Positions 18,101-29,850 of a stretch of DNA of 64,000 bases are shown piece by piece (within the stretch, counting starts at the first letter, position 1; the number at the start of each line of letters is the position of its first letter). Made by a program: the position numbers and the translations under genes. Below the pieces are notes generated by a model. That model was not told the DNA's origin. It saw only the letters and a program-made list of their open reading frames with translations, and did not search any database. Source of the stretch: Datnioides undecimradiatus (taxonomy: Eukaryota; Chordata; Actinopteri; Lobotiformes; Datnioididae); assembly GCA_008933995.1 (NCBI GenBank), contig WARS01000043.1, positions 1,154,501 to 1,218,500 of the forward strand, read 5' to 3'.

Positions 18101-19080
18101 CCTTGAATACAATTTCAGTGCCTATGGTGCACTTCAGAGGCCTTCGCTGTAATAGAATACCCTAATAATGACTGTATCATGCTCCTCTCACTGAGCCATG
18201 CAGTACCATATGTTTTGTATTTTGTAACCTGTCAATCACATTGTGTCGGCGTTTTATCGCTAAGTTGCAACAGAAATAGACAACAAAGAGCAGGATTAGA
18301 CAGACCACACATGGCTATTACCAAAGAGACACACAAAAACACACGCACACATAAAGGGCTGTATCGTGACAGCTTTAAGCTTTTGTTGTGTTTTGTCTGA
18401 CAGCGGCAGTAAAGTAGTAATTGAGAGATTAGCTCTAAGGTGCCATCATGGCACTCCTTTGTTTGCTCTCTCACTTATTGGTCACAAAGAACAATCCCAG
18501 CATGCGTGGGAAGGAGTCATACACTGAGACAGTCAGTGTAGTTTGCATTATTTCATCTCTTTTGAATCTGCCATAAATGACCCATGTCCAGAAATAGCAT
18601 CCTTAGCAAAGACAATGTACAATATAATATATATTTTGATTACAGGTTAATTCCATACCTTAAGTGTGAATTGCAGATGTGTTCACACGCTTCGTCTTCA
18701 GACATTAGTGTCTGAGTTAAAGACTGAATAGAGTGACCCAATTTAACATACAGTAACTGTATCTTTGAACACTTGAACCTGTGGGCTTGACACAACTTAT
18801 CCACGACAGACTAGGACCCAACCCTATCCCCCTCTGCCACAGCGCTTGTTTTCCCATGTGCCAACGTTGAATCAACAGAGTCGTTTCATGTGGTTACGGG
18901 CTGGAGGCAGGGGGAGATATTCCTCTCAGACCTTGTGTGTTTACCCCGTAATCCCTGAGAAGAAGTTCACAAGCGTGAGGAAAGTACAGGGAGATTTAGG
19001 TACCTCCCAAACCTGCTCAGTTTACCGCTCCCCTGTTTTCCACAGCCTCATGGGGCTCGGGTAATTCCTGGGAATGTTTG
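15131..19080. other. Gene desert, proximal segment
   Basis: No coding exon, tRNA or rRNA recognised. Contents include T17 near 15250, a C16 run at 15875-15890 continuing as CT-rich sequence to about 15905, T-rich runs near 15930 and 16138, and otherwise A/T-rich unique sequence. Frames at 15756-16055, 16071-16373 and 17013-17345 show no domain. Confidence 0.5.
15875..15905. repeat. Poly-C / CT-rich tract
   Basis: Sixteen consecutive C followed by TTCCCTCCTCCTCCC on the plus strand. The complementary strand is a G-run able to form a quadruplex. Confidence 0.85.
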
Positions 19081-19091
19081 GGAAAGGTTTT

Positions 19092-19113
19092 TGTGTGTGT
19101 GTGTGTGTGTGTG
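19092..19113. repeat. (TG)11 microsatellite
   Basis: Eleven perfect TG units, read directly. Confidence 0.9.
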
Positions 19114-19399
19114 GATATAATTGGTATGAAATTGCTGGCTGCGTTCCTGCATGGAACAATCTACAACAGCCTTTCACTGTACAATACGAGTGTACGCGCG
19201 CTCGGTGATGCTGTCAATGTCCTCTGCTACTGTTAGTAACACCATAGTATCATAGTTGCACTGATTAAATGATTAAAATTATTAATATAAAATACAGTAG
19301 TAGGAGTGCAGATTCTGAATTGTATTTAAGTTTATAGGTGCAATAACAGCAAATATTAAATTAGATTAATGGGATTAATTTAAAACAAGCACACCTTTC

Positions 19400-19570
19400 T
19401 CTTACCTTCAGTTAACAACCTTGTGGCAGCCTTTTGGATCAGTGGCCCATGTTTTACTGCTTTTTGTAAAGCTAGCGATGAATAAAGAGAGTCATAATAA
19501 TCAAGGCAGTTAAAATGAGGACACTCTCTCTGTGTCTCTACGTGTAGTTCAATCAGAAAGAAAACAATGC
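19400..19570. mobile_element. Possible 3' remnant of an L2-like LINE
   Basis: 'ttaacaaccttgtggcagccttttggatcag' and then 'agtcataataatcaaggcagttaaaatgagg' resemble the 'gcagctgcattttggatcaactgg ... agtaatcaaggcggt' stretch found in teleost L2/Maui-type elements. The order is as expected for a short decayed copy. This is a pattern from memory and the ends are approximate. Confidence 0.35.
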
Positions 19571-21213
19571 CGCTGCTCTTCTCATTTCCATTTGCTTTGG
19601 ATGAGAGTGACACCTCAATGGCTAAAATACAAATGTAAAAGTGTTTCCTCTAGTAATGACTCATATTACTCATTAGTACTAGCTGCACCTCTGAGAAAAA
19701 CATTTCTGCACTTGTTGTGCTTGACCCCGAGAAAGACTTGTTGCAGTATGTCTGGTTCGTTACATTTCTGTCTCGCTTGATGTATCTTCCAGCGTTGCTG
19801 CAAATGAGTCTCAAGGTTGTGGTGGGACAAGAAAAATCCAAATGAGTCTGTTGTGAGTCATAGTTACCTTGTTATACCGCCACAGTAAAGTACATCATTC
19901 TGTTTTCCCTGCTCTCCTCCTGACAACCCACTGTTGTCCAAAGACGAGGCTCTCAAATCACTGTTCCTTGGCCTGCTGCCAAGCCACAAAAGGATTGGTC
20001 CAATCCCAAAAAATACACTTCTAACCGAACTCAGTTGAAACACTTTTCTTTGGCCGGTAATTGTGGTGAAAAGAAAAGAAACCTGAAATGATCCATTATA
20101 GGTGCCTGGACCCATTACTCATTCTCAAGCATCCCGCAGTTTTCAATTATGCATTGGCAGGATGGATTCCAGTGAGTAATGCTGAATTTACATTTAGATA
20201 TATTTTAAGTGTATAGTTGGAGCTCTTCACCACCGCGGTTGTCATACGAGTTTACGTAGCTGGCATCAAGCTCTAATTAAGACTCAGTTGTGGATATGAC
20301 AATCAAATTTCTCGAAAAGCTTTAAATCAAACATGAAGTCGGGGTTTAGGTGTTCAGTTCATCTCTTTATTTGACTGCGACAAAAGATGTCAAGATCATC
20401 GCACGGCAGTAGAGAAATCTGCTTAGGTCAGCAAAAACTCAGTTTGTGGCAGACATGTATATGTTTAAGTCTAAATGCAGGCTTCAGATGTAAATGATTA
20501 TATTTTCTGACCAACAGACGGCCACACGCTGCCTCAGAGTTTACTTACTTATTTTAATTTGCACAATTACTAAATAATAAAACTAACAGACATTAAAGTG
20601 GGACATTATTGTTTTGTATCCTGGCACTAAGATAATAAGTTATTTGTCACTTTTGTGATCCAAATGTTTATATTCCAAAAGTACGACCCCTCCCTTCTCA
20701 CTAATCTTTTGTACCAGCAGAGCAGCATAAATCCCAAATGCCTTTGGGAAGTAAGTTTTTAAGGAGGTTCACATTGTAAGGTCAACTTTGCTGCCGGCAA
20801 AACACACAGATTTAAACTTTAGCAACGGATTTGACATCAAATATCTAATCCTAACCAGGGAGGTTTGGGCATGGACAATATTCCCACAAGCTCACACTGA
20901 GAAAGCCAACAGTTCGCTGCCACCACCTCAGTTACGTCGCTTTACCAAAAGTCTCTCTGCCGCCCCCCGTCTTAGCTGGAGTCTCTGTGTGCTTCGTGTT
21001 TGCCTATACCTCCCAAATCCCTAAGAGCAAACAGGAGCATGGGCAGATTAGCTTAATATCATCCTTGGCACTAAATACACAAAAATGAAATGTCATCCGT
21101 GTCCCAGGGTATAGGCAAAATAAGAAAGTCAAACTGAGGCTGCCCTGTTAGATATAGTGCAAAGGGCATCATTTCAATCCAAAAATAATTACATATTGAC
21201 GTCTGAGGTATTT

Positions 21214-21225
21214 ATCCATCCATCC

Positions 21226-21272
<47 letters not shown>
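21214..21272. repeat. (ATCC)n(ATCT)n tetranucleotide microsatellite
   Basis: Three ATCC units grade into about eleven ATCT/TATC units across 59 bases. Likely length-polymorphic. Confidence 0.95.
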
Positions 21273-21639
21273 GAGATGCACTCATGTGGACCCCTAATAA
21301 GATTAAGATTAAAAGAAGAAAAGTCAAAATGGATTTTAATCAATAATCCGGTTACTCCTTTGTGGATGGCATGTGAGTCTTGAAGAATAGGCAAATGACT
21401 GGGAATGAGAGCTAAAGCTAATAAGCAGGCCATCGCTAATCTCTTAAACAAACCTCCTCTCTCCCTATGTGGCCTTCTTTCTTGCATTATAAATAATGTA
21501 TATTTTGCCAGAAACCCCCACCCCCACCACGCCCCCACCTACTCAACACCCTTACACAGATACACACACAGGCACAATACACAACACACCCCCTCAATGT
21601 CTCTTTTGACTTCAGAGTTGCCGCTATAGAGTTCAATCC

Positions 21640-22090
21640 GGTCCCTCCCCCAACCTTATTGGTTTACTTTAATTAGTGATATTGAAGGCAAGGGCAAATG
21701 AGGAGGGGGCTGCTGTTGGTAGTGATGGCGGCGGCGGCGGCGGTGGTGGTGGTGGTGAGGGGTTGGGGTGGCGTAAATACTGAAAACAAACAAGAGAGCT
21801 GAATGGGAGGATGGCGGCGGGTGCAGTCCCGATGCCGCTGCGCAGACGGAAGGGGACACATGGTGTAAGCAAACACTCGTAATTGCATTAGATTCCCCTG
21901 GCACATGGGTAATCTAGCCTTCCCCCCCCGTCCCAGAACACAACAGGACACATCTCCCGCTTCTCCCGCTCTCTTTGTCACTCTCTCTCCTCCACAAATT
22001 ATTAATGTAAAACCTACACTGCTGCCATTGATCATTCAGCAGGCATGATAGAGGACTAATTATCATTTAAGAGACTGAGGTATGGAGTGT
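21640..22090. promoter_or_regulatory. Candidate conserved regulatory block with homeodomain sites
   Basis: Contains 'ttactttaattagtgatattg' near 21664-21684, 'aaattattaatgtaaaacc' near 22000 and TAATTA at 22057-22062, separated by a GGC/GGT repeat and a G/C-rich stretch. Dense homeodomain-type sites in otherwise unique, non-coding sequence suggest an enhancer. No conservation data are available here. Confidence 0.3.
21727..21757. repeat. (GGC)5(GGT)5 trinucleotide tract
   Basis: Five GGC units followed by five GGT units and a G-rich tail 'gaggggttggggtgg'. The antisense reading gives runs of Pro/His or Ala codons, but I see no gene around it. Confidence 0.9.
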
Positions 22091-22124
22091 CAGTAAGTGT
22101 GTGCTCACAGATTCGCGTTTGAGA

Positions 22125-22215
22125 AATGCAGCATGTGCGTGTGCGTGCGTGTGTGTATTTGAATGCGCGCGTAATTGTGTGTGCGTGTCCCTGTGCGCGC
22201 TTGTGTGAGCGTGCG
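22125..22215. repeat. Imperfect GT/GC-rich alternating purine-pyrimidine tract
   Basis: Interrupted runs of GTGCGTGTGCGTGCGTGTGTGT and similar over about 90 bases. Such alternating sequence can adopt Z-form DNA. Confidence 0.7.
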
Positions 22216-22532
22216 TGCATGCCATTAAACAGTTGTCCTGTTTGATATTTCATTCCTCAGCCCACATGTCTTGAGAGTATGAGCAAACACATTTGCTTGA
22301 ATGGGATGTTCCCTGAGCAAACGGGGAAAATCTGGCCTTGATATGAATATCAGTGACAGTCAAAGATAATTGGGATGAGATGCTTTTGCTCCTTATTGAG
22401 TTGTCCGGTGCACAGACACCTTATAAAGTGACATTCACAACCCAATGGTATTGCCTTTTTTCAGGGACCCTGTTAACTGCCCTTTTATTCGGGCCGGAAA
22501 AGCATCTCCCGTGGCTGTAAAAACAACAAGAT

Positions 22533-22546
22533 CCACTAGATGGTGT
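22533..22546 (+). promoter_or_regulatory. Candidate CTCF site, one or two mismatches
   Basis: CCACTAGATGGTGT matches the CTCF core except at the last C (T here) and the final base. Same orientation as the site at 15117. Confidence 0.3.
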
Positions 22547-22879
22547 TGTGTTATCCACAATGACCAAGATCCACGCATCCACATTATAAATACTCCAAGC
22601 TTATACGATCAAATCTTTTAAAAACATTTGTTTGCTACTGCAAATACGCAGAACTTTTTAGAGTTGGTACAACAAAAAAGACCAGATTGCCATGTTTACT
22701 TGAATTTAGCTTGCTAATCAAAACTATACTTTGTCTATTATTCAAGTGCTTATGTGCTCTGTATTTTGACAGAGCTCTAGCTTTGCATTGACATTTTCCA
22801 GATATTCCTCTTGTATTTTTCAGCATTCAGTGCCTGCTCTTAACCAGACTAGTTGAGGAACAGCAAAACAAGCGTCAAA

Positions 22880-23560
22880 TCCTAAATGACAAACAGCAAA
22901 GCAGTGAGTGAGCGCAGGATTCACTACGACAGCGGGAGCTGTGACGATAGGTAACAATTAATCTGCAACCCTGTGGATTAAACGGCAGCATTTTTGCATG
23001 GCGAGAGCATAGCTGAATCACCATCAGTGAGTGAAACTGGTGCCAGAGTCCGAGGCCGAGTCAGGTCACCCACACAAAAATTAATGAAAGGGACGATCGA
23101 GGAGAACTCTCAGATCTCTGATGGTATTTAGCGGATATGTGAGGCTTTGAGGGAAAGCCACAGTGCCAGCGGGTTTAAATTTGTGTGGCCCCGGGGCCAG
23201 TGCAACAGAAAATAAACAATGCTTCCTAGTGATTAGGACTTTATTAAGGCACACAAAGTCCCCAGCCTAGATAGGGTTTATGTTTGAGGAGTGGGCCCAG
23301 TGACGATGCCAGTTGAGTACTTTGATCATCCTCGTGGGTCAGAAGTCATGATATTCTTCCCAAAAAAGCCTTTTACAGCACGGCCGTTTGTGTGACGAGC
23401 TGCGTTTTTATCTATGAGAAACGAGCTAAGAAAGCCCCGCAACACGAGATGACTTCATCATTTAAAGCCGACTGATTATGTTTGTGTTATTAACTCCAGA
23501 GTGCACACAATTAGCTTCTATTGACCTCCCCTATAATCACTAGCATTCGGATTAAGAACT
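22880..23560. promoter_or_regulatory. Candidate conserved non-coding block
   Basis: Nearly 700 bases of even composition without simple repeats, including 'tcatttaaagccgactgattatg' near 23458 and 'cacacaattagcttctattg' near 23505. It looks unlike the A/T-rich decayed sequence around it. Frames are short. Enhancer function is inference only. Confidence 0.25.
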
Positions 23561-24599
23561 ACTACCCACACAAAATGCCTGATCTCTAATGACTGACAAA
23601 CAAACAACCAAGAGTAGACAGGGGGGGAGAGCACCGGGAACACCCACCAAGATGCTTTTAAAGTAATATCCCTAAGCCCTGGACACCCCAACAAAGTCTG
23701 TCATGTCTAACCTGGCTCCTCACCTGTTTGGAAGCAGCCAAATAGCCCAGGGTAATCCCTCATCCCCGGGGCACTGGAGGCAGATTTACCCACCCCAGAG
23801 CTCTATCTTGCCCTGACAAGTTAGTGTACTGCAGGGGCCTTCAGAACACCCACAGCCACCAATCTCTGTTCATTTTGGGACATTTAGCTCAACGAGAGTG
23901 ACTTTAGAAGTTCTCAGAGGAAGAATAAACTTCAATGGGGAACATATTACAGACAATAAACAGCGATGTCTGCTGGGGTAAACTGCGCAGCAGCTTGATA
24001 ATGAAAACAATTTAAGAGTGGGGGACATATCCAAAGCACTGGCTTAGTGCGTATTAACTAGCAATGGCACCATACTCCTGTACAAGTATTGTATTTACAA
24101 TTAAACATAAGTAAAACTCCAAGAGTATAAGCATGAAAATCAACTTTAAGCATCAAAAGCGCTACTGCATTCAGCTGAATAACCCCAGTCAGTTGTAGTT
24201 GTATAGCTATATTTCTGGATTGTTATTAGCGATTTAATGTTGGTTGGAGCTACATTTAATTAGCTTTAATATATGTCTTTCTACCATTCGATATATTTTG
24301 CAAACTGTGAAGTAAATACAGAATAAAAAGTAGAATATTTCCTCCTGAAATGTTATACAGTATAATGCAAAATGGCATTAAAATAACGTGTATGTTCTCA
24401 TATAATAAAGGCTAAATACATTTCATTAAGACCCAAGGACACGGACAAATGTGCTGTTTTTACCGAGTACAACCTTATTAGCTGTTGTTTTCATGTGGCA
24501 GCAGATGTAGTTATTAAGTAGATATACCATTAATTTCTGGGTGGCACGGCTGTATGTGGAAAAAAAATAAATGTGACTGTGCAGAGAGATGGGGAACCA

Positions 24600-24780
24600 A
24601 TTGATTTTACTGCCTCTGTGTGTTCCTTGTCTGCGCACTAACCACCTCCCGGCTCATTAAGAAAGCAGGTTTAACTGCTGCAGAGCCCAGTGGCAGAGGG
24701 ATCAGCACTCTAACCGCTAATTGGGCTGTTTCAGGGAGAGCTTCAAATGGAAAATGTTGCTTAATGATCAGTTGCATCAC
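24600..24780. promoter_or_regulatory. Candidate conserved non-coding block
   Basis: 'ctcattaagaaagcaggtttaactgctgcagagccc' and 'aaccgctaattgggctgtttc' form a compact non-repetitive block with CTCATTAA and CTAATTG homeodomain-like sites between A/T-rich flanks. Enhancer function is inferred. Confidence 0.25.
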
Positions 24781-24998
24781 TGCTGTTTGAAACTCAGTTG
24801 ACGGGGAGAGATGTGCTGATCTGGTTCCTTTTGTTGCCTTAGTTGAAATTTACATGTTGAAAGCATCACAGCGTGTTTGTGCTCTACAAATCCAACAATA
24901 GGGACATTGGGAAACAAGCAGTCCTGGTTGTAAGTTTGCAGTTTATCTTGAAATGAGCCGTGTGTGTTTCTTTTTCCATTTGCAAGTGCAGTGTAGCT

Positions 24999-25012
24999 CC
25001 ACCAGGGGGAGC
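24999..25012 (+). promoter_or_regulatory. Candidate CTCF site, one mismatch
   Basis: CCACCAGGGGGAGC fits the CTCF core except for A in place of the strongly preferred C at position 12. Same orientation as the 15117 site. Confidence 0.3.
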
Positions 25013-25403
25013 AGTGTTGCACAAAATCATGTGTTACTGCATGGGTTTTCAGAGACAAAGAATCTGGCAAAGCCGAGAAGTGCGTCCACTGACTGAGACA
25101 CATCCTACAAAGAAGCATTTGAATTTTCAAGTGCCAAATTAACATGAAGGGATTGGCCCGCAACTTTAAGATATATTTTAGATTTATTCTGACTGTAATA
25201 TTAACAATTACAATGAGGGTTTTTTTTTTTCAAAATAAAGATAGATTACATTGTCACACATTAGGAAAACAAATCTGAAAAAATAAAAAATATAATTAAA
25301 CAATAGTACATGAACTGCAGGGAGTTTAACAGGCTTTTGATGCAGTTTCAAATTTGTGTGTCATTAAAAAAAGTTACATACTGTCTCTAGAATTGAATCA
25401 CAT

Positions 25404-25497
25404 TATATATATATATATAAAAGAGGTGCACAACAATATTTATTTACATTTATTTATTTTTTTATTTATTTATTTAGATAGATAGATATAGATATAC
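25404..25497. repeat. (TA)n, (TTTA)n and (GATA)n low-complexity cluster
   Basis: Eight TA units at 25404-25420, then imperfect TTTA/TTTAT repeats at 25439-25475 and short GATA runs to 25497. Confidence 0.85.
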
Positions 25498-27179
25498 AGA
25501 ACATACAACATACAAAGTGGATTTTAAAAAGTGCTATTGCTACAGCAACAAATGTTTGTACAGTTCTGCAACATTACCGTCTCATATCATACACATATAA
25601 TCTTATATTGACCACGACAGCTTAAAGATGTCTCCTTAAAAATTCAGTTCGTTTTTGTTTTTAGTTTTTAGTTTCACTTGCTGATGTTTTCAAATGAGAT
25701 TTCCACAAAAATGCAGTTTGATATTTAATATTATTTTTATTGAACTATTCATTTAATATTTAAAATGATTTCTTTATGTTTTACTAAAACTCCAATTTTT
25801 TTCTTTTAATTTTTATTTTTACTTTCGGTAAATGATGTCAATCAGTGTTACATTTCATATTTTTGAATGATGCCCTTAGAAATGAAGAGTGTCCGGAGAG
25901 CAGCTTAGAAAACCACAGGGTTCACGTCGACTGTCAGGGTTTCTGTAAAACTGGCAGCCGCTCAGAGACATTAGTGTTCCTCTTATCTGCCAACTGTAAC
26001 CACATTAATCATGCGGCTGCGTTCAAGCTTTTAAATATTATCCAAACCTTCATGTTCACAATTTGTTTGAATGGCACGTCTATGCTCAGATAAGAAATGA
26101 AAATTAGAGCAGCATTAAATGGAGCCTGTTCAATTTGCTACAGTAGAAGCTATTTATCTTGATTAGCATGAAGAGATTGTGGGCTCCTTCATGATGTTTT
26201 ATCTTTGACAGGCCTTTTTGTATGTGTGTGCGTGCGCGTGTGTGCGCGTGGGTGAGTCGCTGCGTGTGCATTAACACTGTTGAAGCAGAATTCAGCTGAC
26301 TTTGTTTTGTTCGTACCATGTGTGAAATTGATTTCCTTTCAAAGATTCCTCCCTTGCTCTTAAGTTCATTTCGACATTTTGTTTGTTTTGATTTGAATCC
26401 CTAAAATCCCCTCTCACTCTGCTAAGAGTAAAACAACTTATTAACTTAAAAACAATAATTTCCCATGAGCATCCCTCACGGATGCTTTTTTGCCAAGATA
26501 TTTTCTCTCATCCACAATATTTCTTTGAGCCTTAATTAACAGAACGAGGATTTAGTGTCCTCCAATCGTATCACTCAGAGGACAAGTTTGAACCCTTACA
26601 GCTCTCCAGATCCAAATGAAAATGAGTAAGTTTAAACTGGGAACCAAAACATATAAGCTTAATTAAAACACCCTTGCTGCCAAAACCCTTTATGGTGTAA
26701 CATTATCGAAAACTGAACGCTGGATGCATGTGTGTGTCTGCATCAGAGGTATGTGTGTGTGTGTGTGTTCTGTCTTCAGACCATATATGATTAGGGTTTA
26801 ATTTCAGTGTTTTATTGTGTTATCTTTATGTCATAAGATTTGACATAACCTGGTTTAAACAGAAGTTTCTAAAATGGACCATATTAAAGCTGAAAGAGAC
26901 AGCGTTAACCGTAATAAAACAGAGAAAATAGACATTTTGGATAGTCAAAATACTTCTGAATCCGCATTTCGACCTAATATAACAATAAAACTCTTCATGT
27001 AAGGGATATAAATTCCTTTCGGGTTCTCATCTGTTTAAATCTTTCCTTATTTTAAGTGGATTTCCTATCACTGTTGACAGTAAATGTAATCAATTGAAGT
27101 AATAAATTCCTCAGTGCATGCGATGTTGAAGGAGCAGGCTGAGCTCTCCTGCTACAAAATCTGTTCTTCTTCTGACACC

Positions 27180-28150
27180 GGTGACGTAGTTGGTGTTAAA
27201 GAAGAATTACAGGCTATTTAAACTTGGATTTATTCTCAGATTCTGGGTGCCAGGGGGCGTGCTTGTTCTCTTTGCTCGTAAGCTAGCTATGCTACAACAA
27301 TGAAAATAGCATCCCATAGACGATGTTATGGACAGGGATACATTTAACAGTGTTTTGGCTGACAGGGAAATGCAGCCTGGGCCAGAGACGACCAAAGAAA
27401 TGCAGTGGACAGAGACTGACAATGCCAGATTCTCTGTCGTCGGCTGCAAGAAACAACACAAAAGTTCAGCTCCTATCAAATGTGATGGAATGGTCCAAAC
27501 ACCGACAGGAAAGCACCGAGCTGTGAGTGTGAGTTTCACTAAGGTCAAAGGTCCAAGCTCAAGAATGGATCGATACTGGCTCTGTGACATGACTTTGTAA
27601 TCAGAAGCTAATTTGGCCACTTTATGTTTTTTTTTTACTCGTAGCCATTAGCACGTTGCACAGCAGCTAAAGACACTGGGTCGATGTTAGAGTAATGTTG
27701 TAATACTGAGGGACAGTCAAGAGGGCCAAGTAAATAAAGCGGGCACTAACACTGCAGCACTGGCTCAGCTAGCGTTAGCTTTGCTGTAATCCAGAAGGCC
27801 ATTCAGCTTCTCGCCAGTTTGTGGGTGTGTTTGCGCCTGCGTGTATGTGTGCACACACACTTGAGCGTCATACCTAGAAGGTATTGCTATTGCAATGTGT
27901 GCAAGAAAAGGCCCAAACTGCACAAAGTTATTGGGTCAATGTGATTTCAGTTAGCAGCCATGGGCCAATTCACACGGAGGGTTTGGCCCTCAGAGGCTCA
28001 GGTACGATGCATCCTGGAGAAATCAGGTTCTCTGTGAGCACCACACACACTGAATAGGCCACATTTACTGTCAGCACAGATTGGAAATCCACATAAAAAC
28101 TGGTGGAATGTCCCTTTAAGATGAGGTCATGACCTCGACACATTGAATAC
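27180..28150. mobile_element. Possible non-autonomous mobile-element copy
   Basis: This stretch contains open frames on both strands over 27207-27620, the motifs 'gctagcgttagct' and 'gtggaatgtccctttaag' that recur in dispersed teleost elements, and a G/C content above its flanks. The plus-strand frame 27328-27600 (90 codons) has no domain I can name. I could not find convincing terminal inverted repeats or target-site duplications, so the call is weak. Confidence 0.25.
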
Positions 28151-29599
28151 AAACCTGTACTTTCTTTACTTTACAAAGCATTTGTGTGAATAAACAAAAT
28201 TATAGTATTGTTCTATTATACTTATATACACACACACACATGGTTTTAGTCTCTACTGTATGGTTTTCAACAATCAAAGTGATCAATAAACTATTACAGT
28301 ACCTTTAGGACTGAATCACATTGGTACTGCAGACACAGACTGCGAATGTGTTAAAAGGCACTTTAACCTTAACCTGTATACATTCTTCTGCAGCCGGTTG
28401 ACCCAGAGAAACACATCATTTGGTAGCACCAGCTCTTTGAGGACTTGTACATACATGTGCTTTACTTCTAACACGAAGCAGGTTCACGCAAGGCCTAGAG
28501 AAGCTGTCCTGACTGAGTTATGGCCACGAGTGAATTATGTCTCTGCCGGCCTGGTAAAGATGTGCTTAAAAAGTAGTCAGTGGAAAACACATCATAACAT
28601 TTTATGACATCAAGGCATGGGTGAAAGGAAAGCACCATAAATATCTGATCTCCAGGATCCATTCGCTCCCCATATGATTCCTTCCATCAGGCCTCGATAA
28701 CGTTGCCCGACCTTGCAGCAGGTGTGTGAGTACACCATAAAAATGCGTTTAGCTGCAATAAACTCTGAATTAAACAATCAAGTTTTAAGGAGCACCATAT
28801 AAACATTTATGAGGGGGTGTCGAGGAGGAAATCCAAAGAGAGAAGTCCTGTCTTTTTTTTTTTTATTTCACTGCCGCAGTAAAGCAGCAGACTGGATTTA
28901 AGAGAGTGCGTGCATGTTTCAACTTTATTTCAGGTAAACCCGGGGAGATTACCTTATTGTCTTTCTCATTTACAAGAGAGGCCTTACAAAATTGCAGTCA
29001 AAATCACATAAGCACTGAGCTGAAAATTGCTGAGTCCTCAGCAAGCAACAACAAGCCGGCAGGTGACAAATCTGAAGAGATCTTGGATAAACAAAATATA
29101 CACAAATCTTTATTTAGTTTGCTAAAAAGAAATCATGCTCATTGTGTTGTGCACCGAATGCTCAAAATAGGAAGAATACTCCTGAAGCTGAGCTTTTCTT
29201 CAGGTTGGAGCTCATACTTGTGCTCACTGTTCGTTCGTACTGCAGATTTTGTACATGTTGACACTATTCCAGGGGTTTTCCAGTGATCTTTTACCGGTGC
29301 GTGTGGTTACACGGAGAAGTAAGAGAGGATTAACCTTCAAAGGGGTGAGCCTGTTATTGTGTATAATTAGGATAATCTGAGGGGTTACAGTTAAATTTGA
29401 ACCTTTTCAGTGCTCTTGTTGTCATATGGAGGTGGCGTCTGAGTCAACAGGCAACAACTTAGCCAATTAAATTCCCACTTCATCTAAAGCCGCTGTGATA
29501 AAACAAAGCAATTTAAAGGTTTTAATTTTTTTTTTTGAACAGACACTTTAAATGTTTGCTCTGCAGTCTGCAACGTTTCAGGTAATGCACTGGATACAA

Positions 29600-29850
29600 C
29601 ACAAAGCGGAGTAAAGGCATTCCGCCTCTTTAATTGGGCCTTAATGAGTCTAAAGTTGTCTGAAACCTCAACATTTTAAAGAGACGATAAAACACAGGTG
29701 GACTTTTGTTTGCGCGAGTTGGCCGCGTACCCATTTTGACAAAGACGGCTATTAGCATCTCGGTGACATAGTGCACCCACTGCCAGCCATTTTGTGAGCC
29801 TTTCAGCTCAACAGTTTACACGGACACTGAAGATACACAACTCGACAATT
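29600..29850. promoter_or_regulatory. Candidate conserved non-coding block
   Basis: 'cctctttaattgggccttaatgagtc' followed by about 200 bases of even-composition, non-repetitive sequence running through 'ccattttgacaaagacggctattagc' and 'cactgccagccattttgtgagcc'. It carries TTAATTG and TTAATG homeodomain-like sites and a TGACAAAG SOX/TCF-like site. Function is inferred only. Confidence 0.3.

Larger units (their letters stand above)
19114..27130. other. Gene desert, second segment
   Basis: No coding exon recognised. Besides the microsatellites, the LINE-like fragment and candidate regulatory blocks listed separately, it is mostly A/T-rich unique sequence with GT-rich stretches near 26220-26275 and 26753-26770. 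Confidence 0.5.

Noticed and set aside
21214..21272. Regular 4-base repeat considered as a CRISPR-like or satellite array
   Set aside because: It is a simple tetranucleotide microsatellite without spacers, in a vertebrate genome.
27245..27262. GTGCCAGGGGGCGT as a CTCF site
   Set aside because: The CAGGGGGCG centre fits but the 5' CCA and the last base do not (10 of 14), and the sequence lies in a possible mobile element.
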